A stretch of 64,000 nt of DNA from Microbacterium terricola (lineage in GTDB: Bacteria; Actinomycetota; Actinomycetes; Actinomycetales; Microbacteriaceae): the NCBI RefSeq assembly GCF_027943945.1, contig NZ_AP027141.1:1674001-1738000 (forward strand), in the 5' to 3' direction. The notes beneath the pieces are model-generated. The model was not told the DNA's origin and did not search any database. It was given only the letters and a program-made list of their open reading frames with translations. Positions 27,841 to 36,976 of the stretch are shown one piece after another (the first letter of the stretch is position 1; every line of letters starts with the position of its first letter). Both the position numbers and the translations under genes were made by a program.

Positions 27841-28701
27841 GTGAGCCTCCCCCCGCCGCCCCGACGCTTCGATGCGCCGTTCGACGGAGACCTCACCGAC
27901 GACCTCGAACTGGCCCTCCGACTGGCGGACGCCGCCGACGAGGTGTCGATGACGCGGTTCGACGCCGCCGACCTCGACGTCCAGCTGAAAGCGGATGCCA
28001 CGCACGTCACCGAGGCCGACCTGGCCACGGAGCGCGCGATCAGGGCGATCCTCGAGACCGAGCGCCCGGACGACGGCGTGTTCGGCGAGGAGTTCGGCGC
28101 CCAGGGCTCGACGCACCGGCAGTGGATCATCGATCCGATCGACGGCACCGCGAACTATCTCAAGGGCATCCCGATGTGGACGACCCTGATCGCCCTCGCG
28201 ATCGACGGCGTGCCGCGCGTCGGCGTCGCGAGCCAGCCCGCCATCGGACGGCGCTGGTGGGGCGCGTCCGCGCTCGGCTCATGGACGAACACGCCGACCG
28301 GCCCGCCGCGTCGCCTGCAGGTGTCGACGGTGGATGCTGTCGCCGACGCCAGCGCGAGCTTCCAGAGCGTGAGCCAGTGGCGCGAGACGGGCCACACCGA
28401 CCATCTGCTGCGCCTGACCGATGCCGTCTGGCGCGACCGCGGCTATGGCGACACCTGGCCGTACATGCTGCTGGCCGAAGGGCGTCTCGAGTTCGTCGCC
28501 GAGTTCGGCGTCAAGGAGTACGACATCGCGGCGCTCGTGCCGATCCTGCATGAAGCCGGTGGCCGGTTCACGTCGTTCGACGGCGAGGACTCGATCTCGG
28601 ACCGCTCGTCGCTGGCGACGAATGGGCTGCTGCACCAGGACTTCCTCGACCTGCTCCACCCTCCCCCCTCGACCACGACTCCCCCGGAGCACGCTGAATG
28701 A
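27841..28701 (+). CDS. hisN: Histidinol-phosphatase, inositol monophosphatase fold
   Basis: 286-residue Mg-dependent phosphatase acting on histidinol phosphate, the late step of histidine synthesis that actinobacteria carry out with an IMPase-fold enzyme. The N-terminal DDLELALRLADAADEVSMTRF, then KADATHVTEADLATE, GEEFG, WIIDPIDGTANYLKG (metal site) and EYDIAALVPILHEAGG match HisN closely. GTG start 6 bases after TAGATT. A lipoprotein gene follows with ATGA overlap. A general inositol-phosphatase role cannot be fully excluded. Confidence 0.88.
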   Translation: MSLPPPPRRFDAPFDGDLTDDLELALRLADAADEVSMTRFDAADLDVQLKADATHVTEADLATERAIRAILETERPDDGVFGEEFGAQGSTHRQWIIDPIDGTANYLKGIPMWTTLIALAIDGVPRVGVASQPAIGRRWWGASALGSWTNTPTGPPRRLQVSTVDAVADASASFQSVSQWRETGHTDHLLRLTDAVWRDRGYGDTWPYMLLAEGRLEFVAEFGVKEYDIAALVPILHEAGGRFTSFDGEDSISDRSSLATNGLLHQDFLDLLHPPPSTTTPPEHAE

Positions 28702-29288
28702 CCCGCCCTCTCTCCCGTCTCGGCATCGCACTCGTCCTCGCCGCGACGGCAGCGCTCGCCACAACGGCCTGCAGCCCCGCATCGCCCACCGAAGCCGCGC
28801 CGACCGAGTCGACGGTCCCATCGGGCAACGCGACCTCGCCCGCCCCCTCGCCGACGCCGACCTCGTCGGAGGCGGCACCGCCCGCCGACGACGCCACCTG
28901 CGAGACGATCATCCCCGCGGAGACCGTCGCAGACTTCGAGGAGCTCGGCTGGACCTCGCAGGTCGAGCCGTTCATCCTCGGCGGAACCGAGCTCGAGGGC
29001 GGGATCCAGTGCAAGTGGGGCGAACTCGAGGCCGCGACCGACCACATCCAGATGTTCGGATGGGCGCCGGTCACCCCGGATCAGGCGATCGCCGCCGAGG
29101 AGCAGCTCGTCGCAGACGGCTGGATGCGCGAGGAGAGCCCTGAGGGCATCTACGTCACCGAGAGCGCCGACACGGCGATCTACACCGACGACGAGGGCTA
29201 TGGCTGGACGTACCTGTTCGGCGACGGCTGGGTGAAGTTCGCGGACACCAAGCAGAGCATCCTGCTCGTGGAGTGGCCACAGGCCTGA
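28698..29288 (+). CDS. Exported lipoprotein, paralogue of the protein at 32777
   Basis: 196 residues with a lipoprotein signal: hydrophobic core then ATTAC, lipid-modified Cys at residue 25. A Ser/Thr/Pro-rich linker (26-70) leads to a globular domain of about 125 residues with two further cysteines (TCETI and IQCKWG). The segment CKWGELEAATDHIQMFGWAPVTPDQ closely matches CRWGADPDAATDNIIDLAWAPFTTDQ in the protein at 32777-33406. The two cysteines, conserved in both, could form a disulfide. Function unknown. ATGA overlap with hisN suggests co-transcription. Confidence 0.82.
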   Translation: MTRPLSRLGIALVLAATAALATTACSPASPTEAAPTESTVPSGNATSPAPSPTPTSSEAAPPADDATCETIIPAETVADFEELGWTSQVEPFILGGTELEGGIQCKWGELEAATDHIQMFGWAPVTPDQAIAAEEQLVADGWMREESPEGIYVTESADTAIYTDDEGYGWTYLFGDGWVKFADTKQSILLVEWPQA

Positions 29289-29304
29289 GTGGGCCCGAAG
29301 CGGC

Positions 29305-30309
29305 TCAGCGGGCGACCGACTCGCGGCGATCGCGCCGCGTGAGGTCTTCCAGAGCCTCCCGGAGGTCGGGACGCTCGAACGCGAAGCCCGCCTCCGACAG
29401 CACGCCGGGGAGCACCCACCGGCTCTTCAGGACGAGCTCGGGCTCGGTGCGCAGCGCCCACATGGCGGGCTCCAGCATCCACCGGAACGACGACAGGCCG
29501 ATGGGCACGCCGACCACGTCGCGGAGCGTGCGCATGAGCGTGCGGTTGTCGCTCGGATGGGGGCTCGCGACGTTGACCGGGCCGGAGATCTCGGGGTGAT
29601 CGCGGATGAACCGGATCGCTCCGATGACATCGTCGATGTGCACCCAGCTGAACCGCTGACGGCCGCGCGTCGGGTACCAGCGGCTGCGCTCGCTGCCCGA
29701 CGCGTCGGGACCGATGCCCCGGTAGCGGCGGTGCGCGGGCGCCCACCCGTCGATCTGCGGGCCGCCGAGCCCCGTCCGGGCGAGGGTGAACAGCAGTCGC
29801 GTGGCCGGTCCGTCGCCGAGCACGATCGCCATCCGCAGCGCCACACGCCGGGTGCGGGGCAGGTGACCGGCGAAGAACCCGCGCTCCCAGGCCTTCGCGA
29901 CATCGACGGAGAAGCCCTCGCCGATCACGCCGGCCGTCTCGGTGTTCGGCCCGTCCATCGCGTGCCGGTAGATCGTCGCCGTCGAGGCGTTCAGCCAGAG
30001 GCGCGGCGGATGCGCAGCGCGCGCCACCGCCTCGTGCAGCGCGCGCGTCGTCGCGACGCGCGACCGGAGGATCTCAGCGCGGTTGAGGTCCGTGTAGCGG
30101 CAGTTCACCGATCTGCCCGCGAGGTTGACGACGATGTCGGCGCCGTCGACCACGGCGGCGATCGCTGCGGGATCGCCCCAGCTGACCGCCCCTTCGCGTC
30201 CGATCCGCACGACCTCCCAGCCGTCGGAGGCGAACGCCTCGGCGACGTGCGCCCCGATGAAGCCGCTCGCGCCGGCGAGGACGACGACAGGTCGGCGATC
30301 CGTGATCAT
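29305..30309 (-). CDS. TIGR01777-type NAD(P)-dependent epimerase-like protein
   Basis: 334-residue extended SDR. The Rossmann motif VLAGASGFIGAHVAEAF is at residues 9-25; the middle has NLAGRSVNCRYTDLNRAEILRSRV, the hallmark of this YfcH-like family; the C-terminal domain (ALRTEPELVLKSRWVLPGVLSEAGF) matches DUF1731. The cellular substrate of the family is not established. ATG at 30309 follows TAGGCT (30322-30317) by 7 bases. Convergent with the lipoprotein gene. Confidence 0.85.
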   Translation of the reverse strand: MITDRRPVVVLAGASGFIGAHVAEAFASDGWEVVRIGREGAVSWGDPAAIAAVVDGADIVVNLAGRSVNCRYTDLNRAEILRSRVATTRALHEAVARAAHPPRLWLNASTATIYRHAMDGPNTETAGVIGEGFSVDVAKAWERGFFAGHLPRTRRVALRMAIVLGDGPATRLLFTLARTGLGGPQIDGWAPAHRRYRGIGPDASGSERSRWYPTRGRQRFSWVHIDDVIGAIRFIRDHPEISGPVNVASPHPSDNRTLMRTLRDVVGVPIGLSSFRWMLEPAMWALRTEPELVLKSRWVLPGVLSEAGFAFERPDLREALEDLTRRDRRESVAR

Positions 30310-30316
30310 GGGACCG

Positions 30317-30342
30317 AGCCTAGTCGTTTTTGAACGTGTTCA
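30317..30342 (-). promoter_or_regulatory. Promoter of epimerase-like gene with TGAAC-GT-GTTCA palindrome
   Basis: TAGGCT (30322-30317) is 7 bases before the ATG. A 12-bp palindrome TGAAC-GT-GTTCA (30331-30342) covers the expected spacer/-35 area and may be an operator; the regulator is not identified. Its spacing differs from the LexA box. Confidence 0.4.
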
Positions 30343-30389
30343 GTTCATCGCGAGTCGGGGAGGTTCGCCGACCCGCCCAGGGCTCGTTC

Positions 30390-30734
30390 TCAGGACTCCG
30401 GGTCGTACTGGAACTCCCGCAGCTCCTGGGCGCACCGGCAGGCGGAGGCGATCTTCGCCGCCCACTCCACGGCCGCGTCGCGCGAGGGCAGGTCGAGGAC
30501 GGTGTAGCCGCCGTTCGGCACAGCCACATCGGGGTAGGTGGTGCCGTCGGCGACCGTGCCGTCGGCAGCGACGACGACAGGGAGGACGTCCTCGTTGATC
30601 CCGCCGCCGAACACATAGACGCCCGCGGCCTTCGCCTCCTCGATCACCGCGTGCGACTCGCGCACGACGTCGTCGAAGTCCTCCGGCGCGAGCACCATCG
30701 CTTCACTCGGGAATGAGATCAGGTACTTCGTCAT
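30390..30734 (-). CDS. YciI-family protein
   Basis: 114-residue ferredoxin-like-fold protein of the YciI/DGPF type: starts MTKYLISFPSEA and has VLDLPSRDAAVEWAAKIASACRC, typical of the family often found beside sigma factors or catabolic genes. None is adjacent here. Ribosome site GAGGGAG lies 7 bases before the ATG. Biochemical role unknown. Confidence 0.82.
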   Translation of the reverse strand: MTKYLISFPSEAMVLAPEDFDDVVRESHAVIEEAKAAGVYVFGGGINEDVLPVVVAADGTVADGTTYPDVAVPNGGYTVLDLPSRDAAVEWAAKIASACRCAQELREFQYDPES

Positions 30735-30862
30735 GCGATGACTCCCTCATCGGCCGGCCCACACGGCGCGGGCGTGGAAGACCATCCTCTCGCGGCGCGC
30801 CGACAGGATCGATAGCGTCGGATCAGGGATGGGGCGGCACGTCCCGCGGGAAAGGATCGGCG

Positions 30863-32185
30863 ATGGGCGACTTCGACACGATCGTCGTCGGCGCAGGGGT
30901 GGCGGGGCTCACGGCAGCGCGCCTCCTCGCGCGCGAGGGGCGTACGGTCGTCGTGCTCGAAGCCCGCGACCGCGTGGGCGGTCGCGTCTGGAGCGACCGT
31001 GCAGACGGGCTCGTGACCGACCTGGGCGCCTCGTGGATCCACGGCATCACCGACTCCCCCGTCTTCGCGGCCGCACAGGCCTTCGGCATGCCCACGGTCG
31101 AGTTCACCGTGGGCGGCTACCAGCCCGACAGCCGCCCGATCGCCTACTACGGGCTCGATGGCGGGCGCCTCTCCGACGCTGATGCCCAGGCGTTCGTGGC
31201 CGACATCCACGCGGTCGACGCGACCCTGCTCGGGGTGGTCGCGGAGTCCGCTCCGGACGCGTCGTACCGCGATGTCACAGACGACGCCGTCGACCGGCAG
31301 GGGTGGGACGCGGCGCGGGCCGAGCGCGTCCGCGAGTACATGCAGCATCGCTCGGAGGAGCAGTACGGCGCGTGGATCGATGACCTCGCCGCGCACGGAC
31401 TCGACGACGACTCGATCGACGGCGATGAGGTCGTCTTCCCCGAGGGGTACGACTGCCTGCCGGCACGACTGTCCGACGGCCTCGACGTCCGGCTCGAGCA
31501 CGTGGTCGCGCGCGTCGCATGGGGCGCGGCCGGGGTGACGGTCACCACCGACCGCGGCGCGTTCACGGGCGATCACGCCATCGTCACCGTGCCCGTCGGC
31601 GTGCTCCAGTCCGACGCGTTCGTCATCGATCCGCCGCTGCCCGATCCTGTGGCGACGGCGCTCGGTCGATTGACCATGAACGCGTTCGAGAAGGTGTTCC
31701 TGCGGTTCGCGACGAAGTTCTGGGACGACGGGGTCTACGCGATCCGTCAGCTGGGCCCCGAAGGCGTGTGGTGGCACTCCTGGTACGACCTCACCGCCCT
31801 GCACGGCACGCCCACGCTCCTCACGTTCGCGGCGGGGCCTGCGGCGAGGGCGATCAGGGACTGGGACGATGCGGCGGTCGTCGACTCCGTCCTCGGGCAG
31901 CTGCGCCGGCTCTACGGCGACCGGGTCGAGCAGCCGACGCACGTCACGATCACGCACTGGCAGGACGACCCGTACGCCCATGGCTCGTACGCGTACATGA
32001 CCGTGGGCTCGACGACCGACGACCACGACGTCCTCGCCACGCCCCTCGGCGGCGTGCTGCACCTCGCGGGCGAGGCGACCTGGACGGACGACCCGGCGAC
32101 CGTGCCCGCGGCGATGCTGTCGGGTCACCGTGCGGCCGAGCGGGTGCGCGGCCGCGCCATCGCGATCGACCGGCTCTGGACCTGA
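30863..32185 (+). CDS. FAD-dependent amine oxidase (polyamine oxidase-like)
   Basis: 440-residue flavin amine oxidase. The FAD-binding motif VVGAGVAGLTAARLLAREGRTVVVLEARDRVGGR starts at residue 8. GASWIHG is the second flavin contact, and the C-terminal GVLHLAGEATWTDDPATVPAAMLSGHRAAERV closes the flavin site. Oxidises primary or secondary amines such as spermidine or tyramine; the exact substrate is unclear. The ATG at 30863 has AAAGGA 8 bases upstream; TAGCGT at 30813-30818 is a likely -10. The longer frame to 30713 is rejected. Confidence 0.87.
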   Translation: MGDFDTIVVGAGVAGLTAARLLAREGRTVVVLEARDRVGGRVWSDRADGLVTDLGASWIHGITDSPVFAAAQAFGMPTVEFTVGGYQPDSRPIAYYGLDGGRLSDADAQAFVADIHAVDATLLGVVAESAPDASYRDVTDDAVDRQGWDAARAERVREYMQHRSEEQYGAWIDDLAAHGLDDDSIDGDEVVFPEGYDCLPARLSDGLDVRLEHVVARVAWGAAGVTVTTDRGAFTGDHAIVTVPVGVLQSDAFVIDPPLPDPVATALGRLTMNAFEKVFLRFATKFWDDGVYAIRQLGPEGVWWHSWYDLTALHGTPTLLTFAAGPAARAIRDWDDAAVVDSVLGQLRRLYGDRVEQPTHVTITHWQDDPYAHGSYAYMTVGSTTDDHDVLATPLGGVLHLAGEATWTDDPATVPAAMLSGHRAAERVRGRAIAIDRLWT

Positions 32186-32200
32186 TCCGGGCATTAACGG

Positions 32201-32240
32201 AAAAAGCCCGGCTTCCGCGCGATGACGCGGGAGCCGGGCT
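32201..32240 (-). terminator. Intrinsic terminator of tmRNA
   Basis: Minus-strand stem AGCCCGGCU.../...AGCCGGGCU with one internal mismatch and a UUUUU tail, about 20 bases after the tmRNA 3' end. Confidence 0.85.
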
Positions 32241-32261
32241 CTCCATCTGTGACAACGGCTG

Positions 32262-32627
32262 TGGAGATGGGGGGAATCGAACCCCCGTCCATCGCTGAGA
32301 TACTGCGTCTTCTCCGGGCGCAGTCTGTGCAGACGTTCTACTCGGCTCCGACCTTTGTCACAGACACCTAAGTCGACGAGCCCAGCCTGGGAAGAGTCCC
32401 ATGTGACGTCCAGACGCCGTCACACAGCAAGTCCCCTAGATGACGCGAGGGTCCGTAGCGGGAACGCCTACGGTCTCACGGAGTTCAGGCTCGCTTATGC
32501 AGCGAGGGCGAACTCATTGCGATTTGCATCGGCAATTATGTTTTTGCAGAGGTCGTTTACGAGATAACCCTGCATCCTCGGCCCGCTTCTCGCAGATTCG
32601 CAGGCGATGTCGAAACCGATCATCCCC
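32262..32627 (-). ncRNA. ssrA: Transfer-messenger RNA (tmRNA)
   Basis: Rescues stalled ribosomes together with SmpB (gene at 36977-37453). The 366-base molecule has the tRNA-like ends: 5' GGGGAUG pairs with 3' CAUCUCC, and the T-arm GGGUUCGAUUCCCCC precedes the acceptor. The tag frame, entered after the resume region near 32548, reads (A)KNIIADANRNEFALAA then UAA, ending in the ALAA degradation signal. The 3' CCA is not encoded. A strong terminator follows. Confidence 0.96.
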
Positions 32628-32764
32628 GTGAGTCCTCTTCGCAGAGGGCCGTTGTCACACTGTGGAGTTTCCAAATCCGGATGCTGTCGCCTCCGGAGCA
32701 TTCCAGAGTACAACGGATTGCCGACACCGGCCATTCCTCGCCGGGCAGAGCGCCCCCGGATGAC

Positions 32765-32770
32765 TAGGGT
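32765..32770 (+). promoter_or_regulatory. -10 hexamer of leaderless promoter
   Basis: TAGGGT, 6 bases before the GTG at 32777. The stretch 32628-32764 between tmRNA and this point holds only the tmRNA promoter region as far as I can see. Confidence 0.45.
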
Positions 32771-32776
32771 CGAGGA

Positions 32777-33406
32777 GTGAGTACGAAGACCCTCTGGATC
32801 ATCGCCGGTGCCGCCGCTGCACTCGTCATCGCCATCGTGATCGCGGTGGTCGCCACCGCCCCCGATACACCCGATGCCGCGCCATCGCCGAGCGGCTCTC
32901 AGAGCGCGTCGCCGAGCCCCACGCCGAGCGACACCCCGGCGGCGTCGCCGAGCCCCTCGGAGTCCGAGAGCCCGGAACCGCAGATCGCGGGCACCTGCCA
33001 GAACACCGTGACCGACGAGTTCCTCGCGATGATGGCCGATCAGGACTGGTCGGTGAAGGACACCGCCGGCGAGGAATCCGGGCCGAAGCCCTTCGCGATC
33101 TTCCCCGGCGGCTCCCCCGATGGCTGGATCGCGTGCCGGTGGGGCGCCGACCCCGACGCGGCCACCGACAACATCATCGACCTCGCCTGGGCTCCGTTCA
33201 CGACCGACCAGATCGACGCGGCCGCCGCCGAGCTCGCGGACGCCGGGTATCAGCACATCGACGGAGGCGCGGGCGTGCTCTACGTCTATTCCGACGACTC
33301 CAGCGCAGGCCCCGACGGCGATGCCTACCTGTTCACCCAGTACGACGTGCGCTGGGCGCCGAGCGAGGAGCTGCTCGCGTACATCCAGTCGCCGTCCGCC
33401 GAGTAG
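32777..33406 (+). CDS. Membrane-anchored exported protein, paralogue of lipoprotein at 28698
   Basis: 209 residues. One N-terminal hydrophobic helix (residues 6-27, no lipobox) is followed by a Ser/Pro/Glu-rich linker (30-72) and a globular domain of about 135 residues beginning GTCQNTV. The GWIACRWG...AATDNI...WAPFTTDQIDAAAAELADAGY stretch aligns with the lipoprotein at 28698-29288, including both cysteines. GTG start 6 bases after TAGGGT. Function unknown; extracytoplasmic location inferred. It is followed after 8 bases by an M20 peptidase gene. Confidence 0.8.
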   Translation: MSTKTLWIIAGAAAALVIAIVIAVVATAPDTPDAAPSPSGSQSASPSPTPSDTPAASPSPSESESPEPQIAGTCQNTVTDEFLAMMADQDWSVKDTAGEESGPKPFAIFPGGSPDGWIACRWGADPDAATDNIIDLAWAPFTTDQIDAAAAELADAGYQHIDGGAGVLYVYSDDSSAGPDGDAYLFTQYDVRWAPSEELLAYIQSPSAE

Positions 33407-33414
33407 ATGGCCGC

Positions 33415-34776
33415 ATGACCGTTCCCTCCGACCTCCCTTCCGCTGCCGCGCCCGATGCACGCCCCGGGATCGCGGACAGGCTCTCGCGCCTCATCCAGCA
33501 GCCCACGGTCTCCGCTGAGCGCGACATCCGCGGCGACGAGCCGTTCGACGCGCTTCTGGCGCTGCTCCCCGAGCTGTACCCGCTGGTCCACGCGCAGCTG
33601 ACGCGCGAGACGCACGGCTCCGCCGGGCTGCTGTACCACTGGCGGGGCGCAGCATCCGATCGTCCGGTGGTGCTGATGGCGCACTTCGACGTGGTTCCGG
33701 TCGACGAGAGCGACGCGTGGACGCACCCGCCGTTCGCCGGCACGATCGCGGGCGGCTGGGTCTACGGCCGCGGCGCCCTCGACGACAAGGGACCGCTGGT
33801 CGTCGTGCTCGAGGCCGTCGAGAACCTGCTGGCCGCCGGCTTCGCTCCCGCCCAGGACGTCTACCTGTCCTTCGGCGGCGACGAGGAGGTGTTCGGATCG
33901 AGCGCACAGGCGACCGCGACCGCACTGCGGGACCGCGGGGTCGTGCCGTGGGTCGTGGTGGACGAGGGCGGCGCGGTGGTCGACGCTCCGCTCCCGTTCG
34001 TGACCGGTCCTGCGGCGATGATCGGCGTGGGCGAGAAGGGCATCCTGACCCTCCGGCTCAGCGCCCGAGGCGACGGGGGCCACGCGTCGGCTCCGCCGGC
34101 GACCACCGCGGTCGGACGCGTCGCGCGCGCCGTCGACCGCCTGACCCCCACGACCTTCGGTCCCCGCGTGCCGGCGGCGATCTCACGCATGCTCGGCCTG
34201 CTGGCCGGCCGCTCCTCCGGCGCACCGAGACTCCTGTACCGGATCCTGGCGGCCACACCGTTCCTGACCGGGCGGGTCTTCGCGATCATGGGCGGCGAGC
34301 CCGCGGCACTGGTCAGGACCACGGTGGCGGCCACGATGCTGTCGGGGGGCACGGCCGCGAACGTGCTGCCGTCGCAGGCCTCGGCCACCATCAACCTGCG
34401 GATCGCGCTCGGCGAGACGATCGCTGGGACGGTCCGCAGGGTGACGCGCCGCATCGGCGATCCGCTCGTCCAGGTGGAGGTGCTCGAGGGTGACGAGCCC
34501 TCCCCCGAGTCGCCCGTCGACGCGCCGCAGTTCGCCCTGCTGGCCGCGGCCCTCGCCGACTCGCACCCCGACGCCGCCGCGATCCCCTACGTCATGATGG
34601 CGGCCACCGATTCGCGTCACTTCCACCGCTTCGCGCCGGCGGTCTACCGCTTCGCACCGCTCGAGATGAGCGCGGCGCAGCGGGCGTCGATCCACGGCGT
34701 CGACGAGCGCGTCGAGGTCGCCGCGCTCGAGCGCGGCGAGCGGTTCCACCGGTCGCTGCTGCAGCGGCTACAGTGA
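33415..34776 (+). CDS. M20 family metallopeptidase
   Basis: 453-residue zinc exopeptidase (carboxypeptidase/dipeptidase type). Metal and catalytic motifs are MAHFDVVPV, GRGALDDKG, FGGDEEVFGS (catalytic Glu pair), the HASAPP dimerisation-domain histidine, and ATDSRHF near the C-terminus. The ATG at 33415 is chosen since longer frames run through the preceding gene. Substrate (peptide, acyl-amino acid) not determinable. Likely co-transcribed with the upstream exported protein. Confidence 0.9.
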   Translation: MTVPSDLPSAAAPDARPGIADRLSRLIQQPTVSAERDIRGDEPFDALLALLPELYPLVHAQLTRETHGSAGLLYHWRGAASDRPVVLMAHFDVVPVDESDAWTHPPFAGTIAGGWVYGRGALDDKGPLVVVLEAVENLLAAGFAPAQDVYLSFGGDEEVFGSSAQATATALRDRGVVPWVVVDEGGAVVDAPLPFVTGPAAMIGVGEKGILTLRLSARGDGGHASAPPATTAVGRVARAVDRLTPTTFGPRVPAAISRMLGLLAGRSSGAPRLLYRILAATPFLTGRVFAIMGGEPAALVRTTVAATMLSGGTAANVLPSQASATINLRIALGETIAGTVRRVTRRIGDPLVQVEVLEGDEPSPESPVDAPQFALLAAALADSHPDAAAIPYVMMAATDSRHFHRFAPAVYRFAPLEMSAAQRASIHGVDERVEVAALERGERFHRSLLQRLQ

Positions 34777-34810
34777 TCGCACCCGACCCCCATCCCCCGA
34801 AGGAGCACGG

Positions 34811-36265
34811 ATGACGCAGCGCGTCTCCATCGGCACGCTCGCAGGCGTCGTAGGGTTCCTGGCTTTCGTCGAGTTCACCAGCGGCGTCATCCAGGGCTAC
34901 TACACGCCCATGCTCACCGACATCGCCCGGCATCTGGGCATCCACGACGCGGACGTCAACTGGCTCGAGGGCACGCAGCTCATGCTGTCGGCACTGGTCG
35001 TGCCCGCGTTCGCCAAGCTCGGCGACATGTTCGGGCACAAGCGGATGCTGGTGATCTCGACGGCCGTGACCGCCCTGGCCTCCCTCGCGCTGCCCTTCAC
35101 CGACTCGTTCGCGCTGTTCCTGGTCGCGTGGGCGATCCAGGGGTTCTACGTCGTCTGGCTCCCGCTGGAGATCGCACTGATCTGGTCGCGCGCCCGGCGG
35201 ATGGACGGCCGCGCCACGATCACCGCACGCGCAGCGGGCTTCCTCGTCGCCGCGCTCGAGGCCGGTGCGATCACCGGCGCCCTCGTCGGCGGCGCACTGG
35301 TCGACACCCTTCCGCTCACGATTGTGCTGCTCGTGCCCGCGCTCCTGGTGGTCGTGTGCTTCTTCGTCATCCTGTTCGGCGTGACCGAGTCGCCGGAATC
35401 CACCGGCGGCCGGCTCGACCTGGTCGGCCTCAGCATCCTCTCGGTCGCGCTGATCGCCTTCACCGGCGGGCTGAGCCTGCTGCGCCTGAGCGGCCCCGGC
35501 GACGTATGGGCGTGGGCGGTCGTCGCCCTCGGCGTCGGCCTGCTCGTGCCGTTCGCGCTCTGGGAGCTGCGCCACGACGACCCCCTCATCGACGTGCGGA
35601 TGTTCCGCTCCCCCGCCCTCGGCCCGGTCTTCCTCACCGCCGGCCTCTTCGGCGTCAGCGTCCTCGGCGCCCAGGCGCCCCTGTCGACCTTCGCCCGAAC
35701 CGATCCGGAGGTCTACGGCTACGGCCTCGGCACGAGCGGGTTCGCGACGTCGCTGATCATCGGGGTGTACCTCATCGCGATGATCGCGGGCGCGCTGCTG
35801 TTCCCCCTGCTGGCCCGGCTGCTCACGCCGCGGATCACGCTCATCGGCGCCGCGGTCCTCGTCGGCGTGGGCTTCCTGCTGTTCCTCCCGTTCCATGCCG
35901 CATACGGCCAGGTGATCTCCAACATGGTGATCGTGGGGCTGGGCTCCGGCGCCCTGGTCGCCGCCCTGCCGGCGGCCGCAGCATCCGCCGCCCCGCCCTC
36001 GCAGACCGGCGTCGCGACGGGCCTCACCAACTCGGTGAAGACCGTCGGCGGCGCGATCGCCTCGTGCGTGTTCGGAATCGCGCTCTTCCACGGCGCCACG
36101 GGCGTCGGCGTGGCCGAAGGGGGCACCGCCGGATCGTTCACCGGCTATCTCACGGTCTGGGTGGTCTGCGGGGTGACGGCGCTCGTCGCCGCCGTGCTGC
36201 TGCTGTTCGTGCCGAAGCAGGCGTTCACCGACCGCGCCGTCGTCACCGCCGAGCCTGTTCGCTAG
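34811..36265 (+). CDS. MFS transporter, 14 TM type
   Basis: 484 residues with about 14 hydrophobic segments; motif A is LGDMFGHKRMLVIS. Similar overall to DHA2 transporters but with an N-terminus rich in aromatic residues (FVEFTSGVIQGYYTPML). Ribosome site GAAGGAG precedes the ATG by 7 bases, and TACAGT overlapping the peptidase stop may be its -10. Substrate unknown. Confidence 0.87.
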   Translation: MTQRVSIGTLAGVVGFLAFVEFTSGVIQGYYTPMLTDIARHLGIHDADVNWLEGTQLMLSALVVPAFAKLGDMFGHKRMLVISTAVTALASLALPFTDSFALFLVAWAIQGFYVVWLPLEIALIWSRARRMDGRATITARAAGFLVAALEAGAITGALVGGALVDTLPLTIVLLVPALLVVVCFFVILFGVTESPESTGGRLDLVGLSILSVALIAFTGGLSLLRLSGPGDVWAWAVVALGVGLLVPFALWELRHDDPLIDVRMFRSPALGPVFLTAGLFGVSVLGAQAPLSTFARTDPEVYGYGLGTSGFATSLIIGVYLIAMIAGALLFPLLARLLTPRITLIGAAVLVGVGFLLFLPFHAAYGQVISNMVIVGLGSGALVAALPAAAASAAPPSQTGVATGLTNSVKTVGGAIASCVFGIALFHGATGVGVAEGGTAGSFTGYLTVWVVCGVTALVAAVLLLFVPKQAFTDRAVVTAEPVR

Positions 36266-36304
36266 AGTCGCGGCGGGGACGCAGTCGAACGCGAGGGAGT
36301 GCCG

Positions 36305-36970
36305 ATGAGCGAAGTGACCATCACCGTCCGCGGCGAGCACCGCGCCTTCGTCGCCCCCGAGGAGGCCGTCGCACACCTGTCGGTGCGCGCGGAGGGACCC
36401 GACCGCGGCGACGTCGTGGAGCGGATCGCCGTGCTCGCGCTGCCGCTGCGCGAAGACCTCACCGCCCGCGAGGAGGCGGGCGCGCTCGCGGACTGGTCGA
36501 GCCAGCGGGTCTCGGTCTGGGCCGACCGCCCGTGGAACCAGGACGGGAAGCGGCTGGCACCGGTCCACTACGCCTCCGTCGAGGTGTCGGCGACCTTCAC
36601 GGACTTCGCCGCCCTGTCGTGGTGGCTGAGCGATGTGGCCGAGCGCGAGGGCGTGCAGATCGACGGCGTGCTCTGGCGGCTCACGCCCGACACCGCCGCG
36701 CGGATCGAGGCGGAGGTCGCCGCGCAGGCCGTGCAGGTGGCCGTCGCGCGGGCGACCGCCTTCGCCGGGGCGATCGGCCTGGCGGCTGTCGAGCCGACCG
36801 AGATCGCCGACCTGGGTCTGCTCTCCCGCGCGGATGCGGCCGCTCCGGAGATGCGGATGGCGAAGGCGTTCGCCGCTGACGCGATGGCGGGCGGAGCACC
36901 GGTGATGGAGTTCCAGCCGGAGGACATCGAGGTCACCGCGGCTGTCGAGGCGCGCTTCCGCGCGCGCTGA
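36305..36970 (+). CDS. SIMPL domain (DUF541) protein
   Basis: 221-residue protein fitting the SIMPL/YggE family: starts SEVTITVRGEHRAFVAPEEAVAHLSVRAEG and ends with PVMEFQPEDIEVTAAVEARFRAR. No signal peptide, unlike many family members, so it is probably cytoplasmic. The ATG at 36305 has GAGGGAG 6-8 bases upstream; TAGAGT at 36263-36268 may be its -10. Role unknown. Ends 6 bases before the convergent smpB. Confidence 0.82.
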   Translation: MSEVTITVRGEHRAFVAPEEAVAHLSVRAEGPDRGDVVERIAVLALPLREDLTAREEAGALADWSSQRVSVWADRPWNQDGKRLAPVHYASVEVSATFTDFAALSWWLSDVAEREGVQIDGVLWRLTPDTAARIEAEVAAQAVQVAVARATAFAGAIGLAAVEPTEIADLGLLSRADAAAPEMRMAKAFAADAMAGGAPVMEFQPEDIEVTAAVEARFRAR

Positions 36971-36976
36971 CCGCTT

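Noticed and set aside
30331-30342. LexA (SOS) box
   Set aside because: Arms TGAAC/GTTCA are separated by 2 bases, whereas the Gram-positive SOS box has CGAAC-N4-GTTCG.
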